A stretch of 64,000 nt of DNA from Pegethrix bostrychoides GSE-TBD4-15B (lineage in GTDB: Bacteria; Cyanobacteriota; Cyanobacteriia; Elainellales; Elainellaceae): assembly GCA_019359155.1 (NCBI GenBank), contig JAHHHV010000082.1, positions 29,236 through 93,235 of the forward strand, in the 5' to 3' direction. Under the pieces are notes generated by a model. That model had not been told where the DNA came from, did not search any database, and worked only from the letters and a program-made list of their open reading frames with translations. Below are positions 1 to 7,985 of the stretch, piece by piece; positions within the stretch are counted from its first letter, which is position 1; every line of letters begins with the position of its first letter. The position numbers and the translations under genes are program-made.

Positions 1-514
1 ACTCTGGCTTGTTTTGAGCACGATGCACTAGCGCCAGCTGATAAGTGGCCTCGTCCCGCATTTGAGCGGTATCAAACGCCTGCTGCCGCTGCACGTCTGC
101 AATGCGGGTGTCGATACCCGCGAAGCTGCCGCCCAAATCCTGATAAAAATTGGAGAGCTGGTTAAACACCTGTCGCGCCTGCTGCAATTTGTTGACAGCC
201 AGATCGTAGTCTTGAGCCGAGACGGCGCTGCTGGCCTCATCCATCAGCTGCCTGCCGCCCTGCACGCTCAAAATGCCCTGAGCCAGCGGACGCAAATCCT
301 GGTTGTTGCTAGGATCTTGCAGAGCTGGGTCGGCGGGAGTTGTTTCGGGAAGCTGATTTGGCAGTTGGTCAGGTAATGGCTCAGACTGAGCTTGGGTTTG
401 GGTGGCCACAGAGCAGAGCAGCAGAGTCGCAGTTAGGGCGGCAGTCAAACTGGACAGAAACCGTTGAGTGAAGTAGGGCAGTGGAGAAACTTGATATGCG
501 ACAGACGACACCAT
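1..514 (-). CDS. Secreted hypothetical protein, C-terminus cut by window edge
   Basis: The frame is open from an ATG at 514 down to base 1, so at least 171 residues are present and the 3' end lies outside the window. The N-terminus has polar residues, then a hydrophobic stretch (about residues 20-36, rich in Leu, Ala and Thr) ending in a TQAQ-type signal peptidase site, followed by a Pro/Gln-rich linker (about 44-70). The remainder is predicted helical with many Gln, Ala and Leu residues, reminiscent of a helical-repeat protein, but I do not recognise a family. It is probably exported to the periplasm or thylakoid lumen. The signal peptide and clean coding character make a real gene likely; its function is unknown. 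Confidence 0.7.
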   Translation of the reverse strand, partial: MVSSVAYQVSPLPYFTQRFLSSLTAALTATLLLCSVATQTQAQSEPLPDQLPNQLPETTPADPALQDPSNNQDLRPLAQGILSVQGGRQLMDEASSAVSAQDYDLAVNKLQQARQVFNQLSNFYQDLGGSFAGIDTRIADVQRQQAFDTAQMRDEATYQLALVHRAQNKPE

Positions 515-817
515 GAACCTGTTCCCAAAAAATGTATAAGCACAGACGGATTCAGCCTTAAGGGATTTTACCATCGCGGTTTCAGTTAATCTCAAATTCT
601 TTGGGAGTTGATCGACTCGCGCCATAGTAAAGACGAGTTCGCTAGGGCGTAGACCGAGAGAACCCCTAAAAAGTTCCGGAATCAATTTCTGAATTGCTTG
701 CGCTCGTGATGCCCCCCCGACTTGACCCGCCCAGAACATAGCCAGAAGCAACTGCGCCAATCTGAGCCGCAGATCCTAAAATACAGCTACTCCCAAAATG
801 GTTAGTGCGCTGAGTCA
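515..817. other. Intergenic region between divergent genes
   Basis: About 300 bases separate the secreted-protein gene (minus) from the protease gene (plus). I see no ORF with coding character, no RNA gene and no clear hairpin terminator. It probably holds two divergent promoters, but no convincing -35/-10 pair could be picked by eye. Confidence 0.5.
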
Positions 818-2971
818 ATGCCAGATAGAACGCCAGATAGAACACCAGATAGAATTCCGTCCCTGATTAGACCTGATTCAGCCCTGTCAGATGCCCTGTC
901 AGAGACTCCACCAGATATTCTGCCAGATGCTCTATCAACTGCTCCGATGCTGCTTAGGGGCGGGGTGGCCATCCCGTTGGCGAAATGCCCAAATCGGTTT
1001 TCGCTCTCGCTCACCGCAGGTCAGGCGCTGGATGCAGTGCTGGCTGAACTTGAGCAGCGCTTGTCCGTCGCAGTGGAGGCGATGCCAGTTTTGCCTGATT
1101 TAGTGGAGCTGCAATCTCAGTCCGCAGATCTAGAAGTGCTAATGCAGGTGGCTCGCCAGTTGCCGCAGGTTGCCTTTGCCAGCCATATCTACGAAATGCT
1201 GCAGAGTCCAGGAACGCTCGTCTATCTCACCCGCCAAATTACGCTGCAATTTGCGCCAACTGCCGCGGCTGAGCGGATTCAGAGGCTCTCGGCTCAGGCC
1301 GGACTGCGGATCGTCAAGCTGATTGCCGGACTGCCCAAAACCTTCGTGTTTGAGGTGGTGCAGGCTCGCTTCAACCCGCTGAAGCTGACCCAATGGCTGA
1401 TGCAGCAGTCGGACATTCTGCTGGCCGAACCAAATGTGGCCGTGATGCGGCAGTCGTTCTATCGCCCCAGAGAGTCAGGCTATGCGCGGCAGTGGTATCT
1501 GCATCACGAGGGCGGCGAGGCGCTGGCTCCGGCTTCCCATATTTTTGCAGAACCCGCCTGGAACCTGACGCGCGGCAGTCGCGGGATCGCGGTAGCGATT
1601 GTCGATAGTGGCATTGACTTCAACCATCCTGACTGGCAGAGCGAAGGCAAGATTGTTGCCCCGCTCGATCTGCAAGACGGCGGGTTTCTGCCCCGTCCCA
1701 ATCCTGGTTTAACGGGGCAGCTTGACCCTTGCCCTGACACTCATGGCACGATCTGCGCTCAGATTGCGGTCGCCGATGAGACTGGCAGAGGCGTGATTGG
1801 CGTGGCTCCTGGCTGTGCCCTGATGCCGATTCGACTCGGTCAGTTCTTTGACGACCAGACGATTGAGCAGCTCTCTGACTGGGTGATTCGGCAAGGAGCC
1901 GATGTGGTTTGCTGTGGCTGGGGAGCCGCCGCCGTTTACTTCCCGCTCTCGCTGCGGCAGCGGGTGGCGCTGAGTCAGATCGCGACAGCAGGGCGGGGGG
2001 GGCGAGGCGCAGTGCTGCTGTTTGCGGCGGGCAACGCCAATCGTCCGCTGGATGGTTGGATCGCCGAGTCAGGCGGCACCCTGCCGGAAAAAACGCGCTG
2101 GCTCAACGGGTTCGCGGTACATCCAGATGTGATCACGGTCGCGGCCTGCACCAGCCTGAATCGCAAGGCGGCCAGTAGCAACTGGGGCGAGAGTGTTTCA
2201 GTGGTAGCTCCCAGCGGCGAGTCTGCTCCCGGCTTTTGGAGTCAGCTCGCGGGACGGGTGGCGACCGCTCCGCTCCTGGAAAACCTGTCGCCCGTGCGCC
2301 CAATCGAGCTACCCGCGGCCATTGAGACGGGAGATACGTCTGTGGCCTGCGCGATTGTGGCAGGCGTAGCGGCGCTGATGCTTTCGGTCAATTCTGATTT
2401 AACCGCTCAGCAGGTGCAGCAGATTTTGGAGCAGACGGCAGATAAAATACTGGATCGAACGCCGGATGCTCAGCTGGGGCTGAGTTTGGGCAGCTATAGC
2501 GCCAGCCGCCACTCGGCCTGGTTTGGCTATGGCAAAGTTAGCGCCATTAAAGCCGTGCAGCTGGCTCAGCAGCATTTGCAGCCACTGCTGCTCCCCGATC
2601 GCTGGCTGGAGTATGCCAGCGAGCAGCAGCTAGAGATCCCAGACGGTCAAACTGACGGCATCACCAGCGCTGTGCAGGTGTCGGAAGCTGAGCGAATTCG
2701 CGATATTGAAGTCAGCCTGGAGCTGGAGCATGAGTTTTTGGGCGATCTGGTCATCTGGCTGCTGCCGCCCTGGGGAGGGCAGATCTTGCTGCAAAGCCGC
2801 GCTCTGGGTCGGTTAAGTCAGCTCAAAACGATCTACTCGCTGGAAACCACCAGTGCCCTACAGTCTGTTTTAAATCGCTCGGCTCAGGGCGAATGGCGGC
2901 TCCGAATCGTGGATTTGGTTCCCTCCTGTCAGGGCAGGCTACAACGCTGGCAGCTCAATCTAGGGTTCTAG
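818..2971 (+). CDS. S8 family serine peptidase (subtilisin-like) with C-terminal P-domain
   Basis: 717 residues. The catalytic triad is visible: Asp263 in VAIVDSGID, His309 in DTHGT and Ser508 in GDTSVACAIVAG, with the oxyanion Asn406 in FAAGN. The usual GTSMA serine motif is changed to DTSVA. Residues about 600-717 resemble a proprotein-convertase P-domain (beta-rich, with DLVIWLLPPWG), which normally stabilises the catalytic domain of convertase-like subtilases. Residues 40-230 are a cyanobacterial-style N-terminal region or prodomain. No signal peptide is evident, so it may be cytoplasmic or exported another way. The first 12 residues are three PDRT-type repeats encoded by an 11-bp tandem repeat at the start codon, so the true start could be further in. 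It converges on moaB. Confidence 0.9.
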   Translation: MPDRTPDRTPDRIPSLIRPDSALSDALSETPPDILPDALSTAPMLLRGGVAIPLAKCPNRFSLSLTAGQALDAVLAELEQRLSVAVEAMPVLPDLVELQSQSADLEVLMQVARQLPQVAFASHIYEMLQSPGTLVYLTRQITLQFAPTAAAERIQRLSAQAGLRIVKLIAGLPKTFVFEVVQARFNPLKLTQWLMQQSDILLAEPNVAVMRQSFYRPRESGYARQWYLHHEGGEALAPASHIFAEPAWNLTRGSRGIAVAIVDSGIDFNHPDWQSEGKIVAPLDLQDGGFLPRPNPGLTGQLDPCPDTHGTICAQIAVADETGRGVIGVAPGCALMPIRLGQFFDDQTIEQLSDWVIRQGADVVCCGWGAAAVYFPLSLRQRVALSQIATAGRGGRGAVLLFAAGNANRPLDGWIAESGGTLPEKTRWLNGFAVHPDVITVAACTSLNRKAASSNWGESVSVVAPSGESAPGFWSQLAGRVATAPLLENLSPVRPIELPAAIETGDTSVACAIVAGVAALMLSVNSDLTAQQVQQILEQTADKILDRTPDAQLGLSLGSYSASRHSAWFGYGKVSAIKAVQLAQQHLQPLLLPDRWLEYASEQQLEIPDGQTDGITSAVQVSEAERIRDIEVSLELEHEFLGDLVIWLLPPWGGQILLQSRALGRLSQLKTIYSLETTSALQSVLNRSAQGEWRLRIVDLVPSCQGRLQRWQLNLGF

Positions 2972-2991
2972 CCCTGAAGCTAGCCCTGAAG
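2968..2991. repeat. 12-bp tandem duplication holding the stops of two convergent genes
   Basis: Two identical copies of a 12-bp unit (ctagccctgaag) lie at 2968-2979 and 2980-2991. The ctag core gives a stop on both strands. Copy 1 holds the protease stop (2969-2971, plus strand) and copy 2 holds the moaB stop (2980-2982, minus strand). Confidence 0.9.
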
Positions 2992-3480
2992 CTGCCGCAC
3001 CAAATGTGCTAGCTCAGGCAAAATCAGCCGTTCTAAACCCAGCCTGACTGCCGCCGTTGATCCAGGCAGCGAAAACAGCAGCTTGCCGCCTACAGCGCCC
3101 GCTACGGCTCGCGAAGCAATTGCCCGCGAGCCAATTTCGGCATAGCTTAGCCAGCGGAAGAGTTCGCCAAATCCGGGCAGTTTTTTTTCTAACAGCGCTT
3201 CAACTGCGTCATATGTGCTGTCGCGGGGGGCAATCCCAGTGCCGCCATTGAGCAAAATCGCCTGGATTTCCGCTTCGACAGACCAAGCTAAAACCTGAGT
3301 CCGAATTAGATCGGGCTGATCGGCCAGAATTTGATAGGCCGCAACGCGATGCCCAGCAGCTTCTAGCGTCTGGCGAATCAAGCCACCGCTGCTGTCTGTC
3401 TCAACCGTGCGGCTGTCGCTCACGGTCAAAATGGCGCAGCAGATGGAAACCGAGGTTAGATCGGGGTGAGGCTGGGGCAT
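2980..3480 (-). CDS. moaB: Molybdenum cofactor biosynthesis protein MoaB
   Basis: 166 residues, the usual length of the MoaB/Mog family that binds molybdopterin and adenylates it in molybdenum cofactor synthesis. The N-terminal ILTVSDSRT motif and the conserved substrate-binding stretch NGGTGIAPRDSTYDAVE (about residues 77-93) are intact, as is the C-terminal LPGSTAAVRLGLE motif (about 138-150). No other moa or moe gene is adjacent, so the gene stands alone. In cyanobacteria the cofactor serves nitrate reductase and similar enzymes. MoaB and MogA are hard to tell apart by eye; the short length favours MoaB. Confidence 0.92.
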   Translation of the reverse strand: MPQPHPDLTSVSICCAILTVSDSRTVETDSSGGLIRQTLEAAGHRVAAYQILADQPDLIRTQVLAWSVEAEIQAILLNGGTGIAPRDSTYDAVEALLEKKLPGFGELFRWLSYAEIGSRAIASRAVAGAVGGKLLFSLPGSTAAVRLGLERLILPELAHLVRQLQG

Positions 3481-3559
3481 AGAGGAGGCACAGAAACCGG
3501 AACCGAACGGAGTTTAGAGCCACAGCGTCAAGCATCGAGACAGGACAGACTGCCAGCGG

Positions 3560-3895
3560 TTAAGCCTTGTTAAAGCCCAGCTCGTTCTGCTCCGCGTAGC
3601 GCTTCATAAACCGCATGAAGCGATCCCATTCTTCGACGTTTTTCATGATGTATGTGGCTTCTAGCGCGGCGGGCTGACCATTGATAAATTTGGCATTCAC
3701 CTCGCGGGTGCTAATCTCGCCTTCTTCATCCACCATGTACATGCCCGTGACCTCAACGCTGCCGTCGCTGCTCATCGCACGCGGCTGGTCAAAATAAAAC
3801 AGCGCCTGACCGTTTGTGCCGTCCTTAGAGCGCGTCAGTCGAATCTCAGGGATGACTTCTTCTGCGGTTCCTCTAGAAAATTGAATTTCAGCCAT
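3560..3895 (-). CDS. psb28: Photosystem II reaction center protein Psb28
   Basis: 111 residues, matching the usual Psb28 length. The family opening (AEIQFSRG) and the block with [12 protein letters not shown] and [10 protein letters not shown] are visible, as is the C-terminal helix with [18 protein letters not shown]. Psb28 binds transiently to the cytoplasmic face of assembling photosystem II (the CP47 module) and is involved in its biogenesis; it is not part of the mature complex. It lies 126 bases downstream of the amidase gene on the same strand, perhaps with its own promoter. The paralogue Psb28-2 is usually slightly longer and more divergent, so ordinary Psb28 is the better call. Confidence 0.95.
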   Translation of the reverse strand: MAEIQFSRGTAEEVIPEIRLTRSKDGTNGQALFYFDQPRAMSSDGSVEVTGMYMVDEEGEISTREVNAKFINGQPAALEATYIMKNVEEWDRFMRFMKRYAEQNELGFNKA

Positions 3896-4021
3896 GCTTC
3901 TTTACTAATGCTTATCGTGATCTTAATCGTGAGCTCAAGTTCATCTTCCCATTTTTCCAGCCTAGAAGAACTTGTTCTTGCCCAGAATTTGAGCGCTCAG
4001 ATCTCACTCAGAGCGGGGGAA

Positions 4022-6274
4022 CTATGCTTCAGGTCGCTGGCGCAAGAAGCGGAGGATGCCGTTGGCAATGGCGCGCCCCAAGTAGCGGTGATAGGCTGAG
4101 TTGCCCAGGCTGACGGCATCTCGGCTGCCGGTAATATAGCCGACTTCAATTTGGGCAGCAGGCAGCGGCAGCGCCAGCAGCGGGAAAGGGGCGGCACGCA
4201 CGCCACGATCGGTGACATCGGGCGTGCGGGTCAGGGTTTTGTGAATCGACCAAGCCAGACGGCCACCCTCGCGCGAGTCGGGATGGTGGTAGGTTTCGAT
4301 GCCGTTGATCTCTGGCTGACTGCTGAGGCTGGCGTTGGCATGAAAGCTGACAAACGCCGCAGCCTGCGGGGGAGCTGCGGCTCGCCGTTCGGCCAGACTG
4401 CAAGACTGGTCTGCGCTGCGCGTCAGCAGCACCTCTACACCCTGCTGCTGCAAAAAGCCAGCTACCGCCTGCGCCACCGAGAGCGTGATGTGTTTTTCTT
4501 GCAGGCTGGGCATTTCGGGTGGCTCTCCCGGCAGCCGCAGCTCCTCCACAGGCATTCCGGGCGGCGGCTGGAGCGGCATTGGCAGCTGCGGCTGGATTCT
4601 GGACGAGCGCGGCGGCTCACTCAATCCTGGCGCAATGCTGGCTAGCTCAAAGTACTCTCTAGAGCCAATCTCAGGCGTTTGCATCATCGGCATCATCGGC
4701 AGCTCTGGCAGAGCTGCGGGAACTGGCTTGGCCGTAGACATCCCCAAATCGTCACCCCCATGTCCCGGATCAAGCACAACAATCAGCGCTGCGGCAGGCT
4801 TGGCCTGAAGCCGCATCACGGGTCGCTGGGGCTGAAGGATCTGCGGCAGATCGATAGGGGCGACCTGCGCTTGCGTTAGCAAAGTCTGGTAGAGCATGGC
4901 AGCCGCCTCTGCTCGCGTGACGCTCTGGAGCGGGTTGAGGTCGTTAGGCTGGGTTGAAACTACCAGTCGATGCTCTAAGGCTGTTGCTACTGTCAACGTT
5001 TGGTCGCTGGGGATTTGGACTCGATCGCGGTAGCCTTGGAGCAGGCTGGGGTGAGCGCTGGGCAGATGCAGCGCCGCCACGAGCTGCTCGATTGTTTGCA
5101 GGCGAGTCAGAGGCTGTTCTGAGGAAGCTGGAGCCGCTAGAGTCATTGGCGCTACTAACCCTGCTCGCTGCATCCAGCGAGCAAATTCGCTGGGCGTGAC
5201 ATCTGCCTCAGGCTGAAAGCTGCCGTCTGGGAGGAGCGGCGAAATCTGCCGATCGATCAATGGCTGCACCAGTCTGGCCGCCCAGTGAGACTGTAAATCG
5301 GCTGGTGCATGGCTGAGTGCAGGCGAGTCAGCTAAACCTGGAGGACTCTCCGCTACAGCCTGAGGCGCAGTGATTCGACTGGGCTTTTCTAGGCTGACAA
5401 ACTCGACAAAGCCGTTGGTGCGAGCTGGGTTGAGCTGATTGCCCAGCGAAATCAGCTTCAGCGCCGTGGCGTTTCGCAGATCGAAGCGCTGGTTGTCGCG
5501 CAGCCGGTTGGCAGCCGGATCGTTGAACTGTCCCAAGTCTGGCGCTGCTTGGCCGAATACCGCCAGCCCGTCTTCGCTGTTTTGGGCGATGACATTACCG
5601 CGCAAAATCGGCGATGCGCTGCCTGACAGCATGATGCCACAGCGGTTCTCAACCCACTGATTGTTGCTGACGACCGGAGCGGCCTGATCGCTAATCACCA
5701 AGCCAAACTGATTGTGTTGGGTCGTATTGTTGCGGACTTCACCTCTGGCCTGACGAACCAGCGTTAGTCCCGCCCGGTTGTTTAGAAACTGACAGTTGTG
5801 AATAACCGGGTTGGCTTGGCCAGTCACCAAAATGCCCTCGCGGCCACAGTGGCTCAGCGTGCAGCCCGACACTGTAGGTGCAGTAGGTGCAGCAGACTCA
5901 ATCCAGATTCCCGTTCCTTTTGGCTCAGGATTGCTGACGGTGACACCCCGCAGCTCTGCGTCGTCCTGCAATAGCAGCGTCACTGACTGCGACCCAAACG
6001 CCGCGCTGTCATAGCTGCCGCTACCAGTCACCGTCACGCCCTGTCCCTGGCCCGGTAGATTGCCCTGCACGGACACGCCTGCTGGAATCAGCAGCGGAAA
6101 CTGCTCGCCTGTTTCTAGGCTGTAGCTGCCTCGGCTGAGCTGAATTACCGTACCGGGCTGAGCCTGCTGAAGGGCATGGCTGAGCGTCTTGAAGGGAGCC
6201 AGCGAATCTCCTGCTGCCGCATCATCGCCCTGGATTGGATGCACATAGATCTCGACTGGCATTTGGAACTGCAT
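4022..6274 (-). CDS. N-acetylmuramoyl-L-alanine amidase with DUF1565 beta-helix and SLH-like region
   Basis: A mosaic protein. Residue numbers count from the upstream TTG at 6340. Residues 30-320 form a DUF1565/right-handed beta-helix with repeated short coils. Residues about 350-490 resemble SLH repeats (LLPDGSFQPEADVTPSEFA, then VTRAEAAAMLYQ). Residues 515-770 are an Amidase_3 domain with the zinc ligands and catalytic Glu visible: His527 in LDPGHGG, Glu615 in LQEKH, His667 in SFHAN and Glu732 in QIEVGY. An insert of about 80 residues, rich in Pro and Met, splits the catalytic domain between His527 and Glu615. It probably cleaves peptidoglycan side chains. The frame opens with TTG at 6340, but ATG at 6274 fits the start of the DUF1565 domain better. 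No classical signal peptide is seen. Confidence 0.85.
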   Translation of the reverse strand: MQFQMPVEIYVHPIQGDDAAAGDSLAPFKTLSHALQQAQPGTVIQLSRGSYSLETGEQFPLLIPAGVSVQGNLPGQGQGVTVTGSGSYDSAAFGSQSVTLLLQDDAELRGVTVSNPEPKGTGIWIESAAPTAPTVSGCTLSHCGREGILVTGQANPVIHNCQFLNNRAGLTLVRQARGEVRNNTTQHNQFGLVISDQAAPVVSNNQWVENRCGIMLSGSASPILRGNVIAQNSEDGLAVFGQAAPDLGQFNDPAANRLRDNQRFDLRNATALKLISLGNQLNPARTNGFVEFVSLEKPSRITAPQAVAESPPGLADSPALSHAPADLQSHWAARLVQPLIDRQISPLLPDGSFQPEADVTPSEFARWMQRAGLVAPMTLAAPASSEQPLTRLQTIEQLVAALHLPSAHPSLLQGYRDRVQIPSDQTLTVATALEHRLVVSTQPNDLNPLQSVTRAEAAAMLYQTLLTQAQVAPIDLPQILQPQRPVMRLQAKPAAALIVVLDPGHGGDDLGMSTAKPVPAALPELPMMPMMQTPEIGSREYFELASIAPGLSEPPRSSRIQPQLPMPLQPPPGMPVEELRLPGEPPEMPSLQEKHITLSVAQAVAGFLQQQGVEVLLTRSADQSCSLAERRAAAPPQAAAFVSFHANASLSSQPEINGIETYHHPDSREGGRLAWSIHKTLTRTPDVTDRGVRAAPFPLLALPLPAAQIEVGYITGSRDAVSLGNSAYHRYLGRAIANGILRFLRQRPEA

Positions 6275-6417
6275 AGGTCGCCCTGATTTTAGCCTCAGCT
6301 CCTGAGGATAGCTTGATTCGCTATCTATAGGTATGATCAAGCAAGGTATATAGACAGAAATAGCCTGGACAATTGGGGAAGCGCTAAAAGCTGGCTGAGG
6401 ACACAGGCCAAGTAGCC

Positions 6418-6795
6418 ATGCTGATTGTATTAATCTTGAATTTGCTGCTGGCGATGCTCTGCTGGTGGGGAATCTGGCAGATCTGGCGATTGCGACAAAC
6501 GCTCGCCAGAGTCTCAGCTCAGATCAATTGGGTCGAAGCTCAGGCGCTACAGCTGCAAAATCTGCCGAGCGCCATGCCGATTCAGCGTCTGCAATCCCTG
6601 CGCCGCCAGTATCGGCAGACAATACTCAGCCTCCAGCAGACTCGACAGCTGCTGGGCCTACTGGAATGGGGACGCTGGCTCTGGCAGCAGTCTCGTGCTC
6701 AGGGTTATACCAGTCAGAGCCATACCAGTCAGGTACATACCAGCCAGAGCCATACTAGCCAGCCTCAAAAGCGCCAAAAACGAGAGCAGTTTTAG
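6418..6795 (+). CDS. Small membrane-anchored hypothetical protein with Thr-Ser-Gln-His repeats
   Basis: 125 residues. An N-terminal transmembrane helix (about residues 2-22, rich in Leu, Ile and Trp) is followed by a basic, Gln-rich coiled-coil region (about 25-85). The tail (about 97-117) consists of TSQSH-type repeats encoded by a 15-bp tandem repeat. I do not recognise the family. It leads a three-gene plus-strand cluster, followed 18 bases later by a YtxH-like protein and then a DUF948-like protein, all small membrane-anchored proteins with helical tails. The shared layout suggests a common role at the membrane; no function can be assigned. Confidence 0.75.
   Translation: MLIVLILNLLLAMLCWWGIWQIWRLRQTLARVSAQINWVEAQALQLQNLPSAMPIQRLQSLRRQYRQTILSLQQTRQLLGLLEWGRWLWQQSRAQGYTSQSHTSQVHTSQSHTSQPQKRQKREQF
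6709..6764 (+). repeat. 15-bp tandem repeat inside coding sequence
   Basis: Copies of the 15-bp unit accagtcagagccat at 6709-6723, 6724-6738 and 6739-6753 plus a partial copy to 6764, with a few substitutions. They encode the TSQSH-type repeats of the small membrane protein. Confidence 0.85.
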
Positions 6796-6813
6796 CACCG
6801 GAGATCCATCACT

Positions 6814-7194
6814 ATGTCAGACGCTATGTCAGATCGTACGAACGCTGGAGGCATTTTTGTAGGCGGGCTGCTGCTGGGAGCCGCTGCTGGAGCCGTCGCT
6901 GGACTGCTGTTTGCGCCTAAGGCGGGACGTGAGACGCGCGAATTGCTCAGACAGTCTGCCGATGCCCTACCCGAACTTGCCGAAGACCTTTCAGCTACCG
7001 TGCAGATTCAGGCCGAGCGGCTCTCGGACAGCGCCCTGCGGAACTGGGACAATACGCTGCTGCGGCTGCGTGAAGCAATTGAGGCGGGTATTGAAGCCAG
7101 CCGTCAGGTTGAGCCGCCGACTCAGCCGCCCCTGCCGTTTGCACCGCTGCCAGAAGCGCAGCCGGGACGTGATGCCAGTCTGCCCCCCGTTTAG
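6814..7194 (+). CDS. YtxH domain-containing protein
   Basis: 126 residues. The N-terminal glycine/alanine-rich membrane helix with the sequence GGIFVGGLLLGAAAGA followed by LLFAPKAGRETRELL is the hallmark of the YtxH family, small membrane proteins linked to general stress in Firmicutes and common in cyanobacteria. The rest is a predicted amphipathic helix and a Pro-rich tail. Two starts are possible (6814 or 6826) because the first 12 bases are a near repeat (atgtcagacgct, atgtcagatcgt). It lies 18 bases after the upstream membrane protein and 27 bases before the DUF948-like gene, so the three are probably cotranscribed. Confidence 0.85.
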   Translation: MSDAMSDRTNAGGIFVGGLLLGAAAGAVAGLLFAPKAGRETRELLRQSADALPELAEDLSATVQIQAERLSDSALRNWDNTLLRLREAIEAGIEASRQVEPPTQPPLPFAPLPEAQPGRDASLPPV

Positions 7195-7221
7195 CAGTTT
7201 GCGCCTTGAGGATGCCAGCCT

Positions 7222-7704
7222 GTGACAGATCCTGTAGTTTGGTTGGGCGCATCGCTGTTTCTGGTAGCGGCCAGCCTAGCGTTGCTGCTGGTAGCAGCGT
7301 TGCCTGCGATCCAGGAAGTTGCCCGTGCAGCCCGCAGCGCCGAGAAGCTGTTCGATATTTTGAGCCGAGATCTGCCGCCGACCTTAGAAGCAATTCGGCT
7401 CACGGGTACAGAACTCACCGGACTCACCGACGACGTGAGCCAGAACGTGCAGGCTGCTAGCCGCGTTGTAACGCAGTTTGATCAGAGTCTCAGCGGGATT
7501 AAGCAGCAGGCGCAGCAGGCTGAACTGGCAAGGCGCAGCTTCAGCGTTGGCATTAAAGCCGCCTGGAAATCGCTGATGCAGCCTCGATCGGCTGAGTCCC
7601 ACCAGCAGCCTGACAGCTTGACTAGCAGTTCGGGCCAGCCGCTTGCCGATCAGCGCATCTCTCGCTGTGCTGCTGTCGATCACGACTCGAACAGTGCTGA
7701 TTGA
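7222..7704 (+). CDS. DUF948-like membrane protein
   Basis: 160 residues from a GTG start. One N-terminal transmembrane helix (about residues 6-28) is followed by a helical segment with the pattern seen in DUF948 proteins (LPPTLEAIRLTGTELTGLTDDV, here split around residues 51-72), which often sit next to YtxH genes. The C-terminal 40 residues are polar, low in complexity and probably disordered. The protein is likely a membrane-anchored coiled coil facing the cytoplasm. The adjacency to a YtxH gene supports the assignment; the molecular role is not known. Confidence 0.75.
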   Translation: MTDPVVWLGASLFLVAASLALLLVAALPAIQEVARAARSAEKLFDILSRDLPPTLEAIRLTGTELTGLTDDVSQNVQAASRVVTQFDQSLSGIKQQAQQAELARRSFSVGIKAAWKSLMQPRSAESHQQPDSLTSSSGQPLADQRISRCAAVDHDSNSAD

Positions 7705-7735
7705 GCTAGTTATGAGCCAGTTATGAGCCAGTTAA
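7703..7735. repeat. 11-bp tandem repeat starting at a stop codon
   Basis: Three copies of an 11-bp unit (gagctagttat, gagccagttat, gagccagttaa) at 7703-7713, 7714-7724 and 7725-7735. The first begins inside the TGA stop of the DUF948-like gene. Confidence 0.85.
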
Positions 7736-7985
7736 AAGCTGATTCAGTAAAAGCCAATTACAGCAGAATAGATAAATAGATCATTAGATTCAGTAGACCG
7801 CAAATTCACGATTTCTGATCAACAGGATTTGCGAGCTGCTGGATTGCTTAATCCTGCGGCTCCTGGGGAGAATTCTTTTGATATGATGATCATGAGACGT
7901 AGGTAAACAAATGTAACAGCTGAATGGGCTGTCGACTGCTGCCTCGCCGCCTGGATTTAACCCTCACGCCTGTTTTAGTTTGCTC

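Noticed and set aside
4151..4645. 164-codon open frame opposite the amidase gene
   Set aside because: Lies within the amidase catalytic domain coding sequence on the other strand; no domain recognised.
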